DNA of 8,051 nucleotides, taken from positions 1 to 8,051 of the forward strand of contig JAQGIJ010000290.1 in NCBI GenBank assembly GCA_028291285.1, written 5' to 3'. Each line of letters opens with the position of its first letter. Positions within the stretch are counted from its first letter, which is position 1. The notes below the pieces were generated by a model. The model was not told the origin of the DNA. It did no database searches and saw only the letters and a program-made list of their open reading frames with translations. A program made the position numbers and the translations under genes. Shown one piece after another: positions 7,638 through 8,051 of this stretch. This DNA is from Phenylobacterium sp. GTDB lineage: Bacteria > Pseudomonadota > Alphaproteobacteria > Caulobacterales > Caulobacteraceae.

Positions 7638-8051
7638 ATGGCCGAGCCCCAATCTCACGAGCGATCCGCCAGCGGCGTCGAGCTGCGCCGGGTCGACGTG
7701 CTGACCAGCACGGCGGTGGCCTTCTTCCTGCTCGCCGTGGCCTTCACCGCCTGGGTCGCGCTGCATTCCAGCCCGGTGCTGCTGGCCACCCTGATGCTGC
7801 TGGCGGGCCTCACCGGCGTCGCCTGCCTGGGCCTGTTCGTGCTGCGCGGCTCGGCGGAGCCCGCCGCCGACCCGGAGGTCGCCCCCGAGCGGCTGCTCGA
7901 AGCGCTGGACGAGGCCGCGGCCATCGCCGTCGCCGACGGGCGCCTGCAGGCGATGAACCGCGCCTGGCGAGAGGCCGTGGGCGCCTCGCCGCGCCTGCCC
8001 AAGAGCGGGTCCGCCGCGGCCAGCCTGTTCGCGGCGCTTGCCGCCGCGCGC
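7638..8051 (+). CDS. cckA: Membrane-anchored PAS sensor protein, probable CckA histidine kinase, N-terminal part
   Basis: Only the first 138 residues are present. They show a short cytoplasmic N-terminus, two transmembrane helices at about 25-42 and 47-69 joined by a tiny periplasmic loop, then the start of a PAS-like domain (LDEAAAIAVADGRLQAMNRAW, about 91-111). This topology, and a position directly after flhB as I recall for Caulobacter, fit CckA, the hybrid kinase/phosphatase that feeds phosphate through ChpT to CtrA and CpdR. The HisKA, ATPase and receiver domains lie outside the window, so the kinase identity is inferred. I chose ATG 7638 (MAEPQ) over in-frame ATGs at 7566 and 7572 because the intervening codons look non-coding; AAGG (7623-7626) is a possible ribosome site. 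Confidence 0.62.
   Translation, partial: MAEPQSHERSASGVELRRVDVLTSTAVAFFLLAVAFTAWVALHSSPVLLATLMLLAGLTGVACLGLFVLRGSAEPAADPEVAPERLLEALDEAAAIAVADGRLQAMNRAWREAVGASPRLPKSGSAAASLFAALAAAR

Noticed and set aside
6320..7639. Minus-strand open frame of about 440 codons opposite fliR and flhB
   Set aside because: His/Arg/Gly-rich shadow without motifs, lying over well-conserved FliR and FlhB.

Overview
The window is about 8 kb of very GC-rich DNA with dense, tightly packed genes. Nearly all of it is flagellar export-apparatus and rod genes. A full TTAA-N7-TTAAC box between fliO and flgB, a TTAACCAT element before fliQ, and what looks like the start of cckA after flhB point to an alphaproteobacterium of the Caulobacterales (Caulobacter/Phenylobacterium/Brevundimonas type). 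The genus is inferred, not shown.

Layout. Positions 1-907 (minus strand) hold fliO and fliP; fliP runs off the left edge. A 92-bp gap (908-999) carries the CtrA-type box and separates them from the divergent plus-strand set flgB (1000-1428), flgC (1458-1877) and fliE (1888-2196). A non-flagellar block follows. It consists of a CPBP-family intramembrane protease (2218-2946), an ABC-transporter ATPase (2978-3754) and a fused permease/substrate-binding protein of the glycine betaine/osmoprotectant type (3751-5301). After a 132-bp gap with its own promoter-like signals the flagellar set resumes: fliQ (5434-5697), fliR (5717-6472) and flhB (6476-7561). The window ends inside the N-terminus of a membrane-anchored PAS protein, probably the CckA histidine kinase.

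How the genes work together. FliP, FliQ, FliR and FlhB form the inner-membrane gate and switch of the flagellar type III export apparatus, and FliO helps assemble FliP. FliE, FlgB and FlgC form the junction and proximal rod built on that gate. These are early (class II) genes that CtrA controls in Caulobacter, and CckA starts the phosphorelay that activates CtrA. The window may therefore hold both a top-level regulator and its target promoters. The ABC cassette has no evident link to motility. It looks like a compatible-solute importer inserted between fliE and fliQ.

Most of the window is ordinary. The points worth a second look are the protease-plus-transporter block splitting the flagellar cluster, the shared divergent CtrA box, and the possible leaderless starts of flgB and the ABC ATPase gene. 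No RNA genes, mobile elements or CRISPR arrays were seen.
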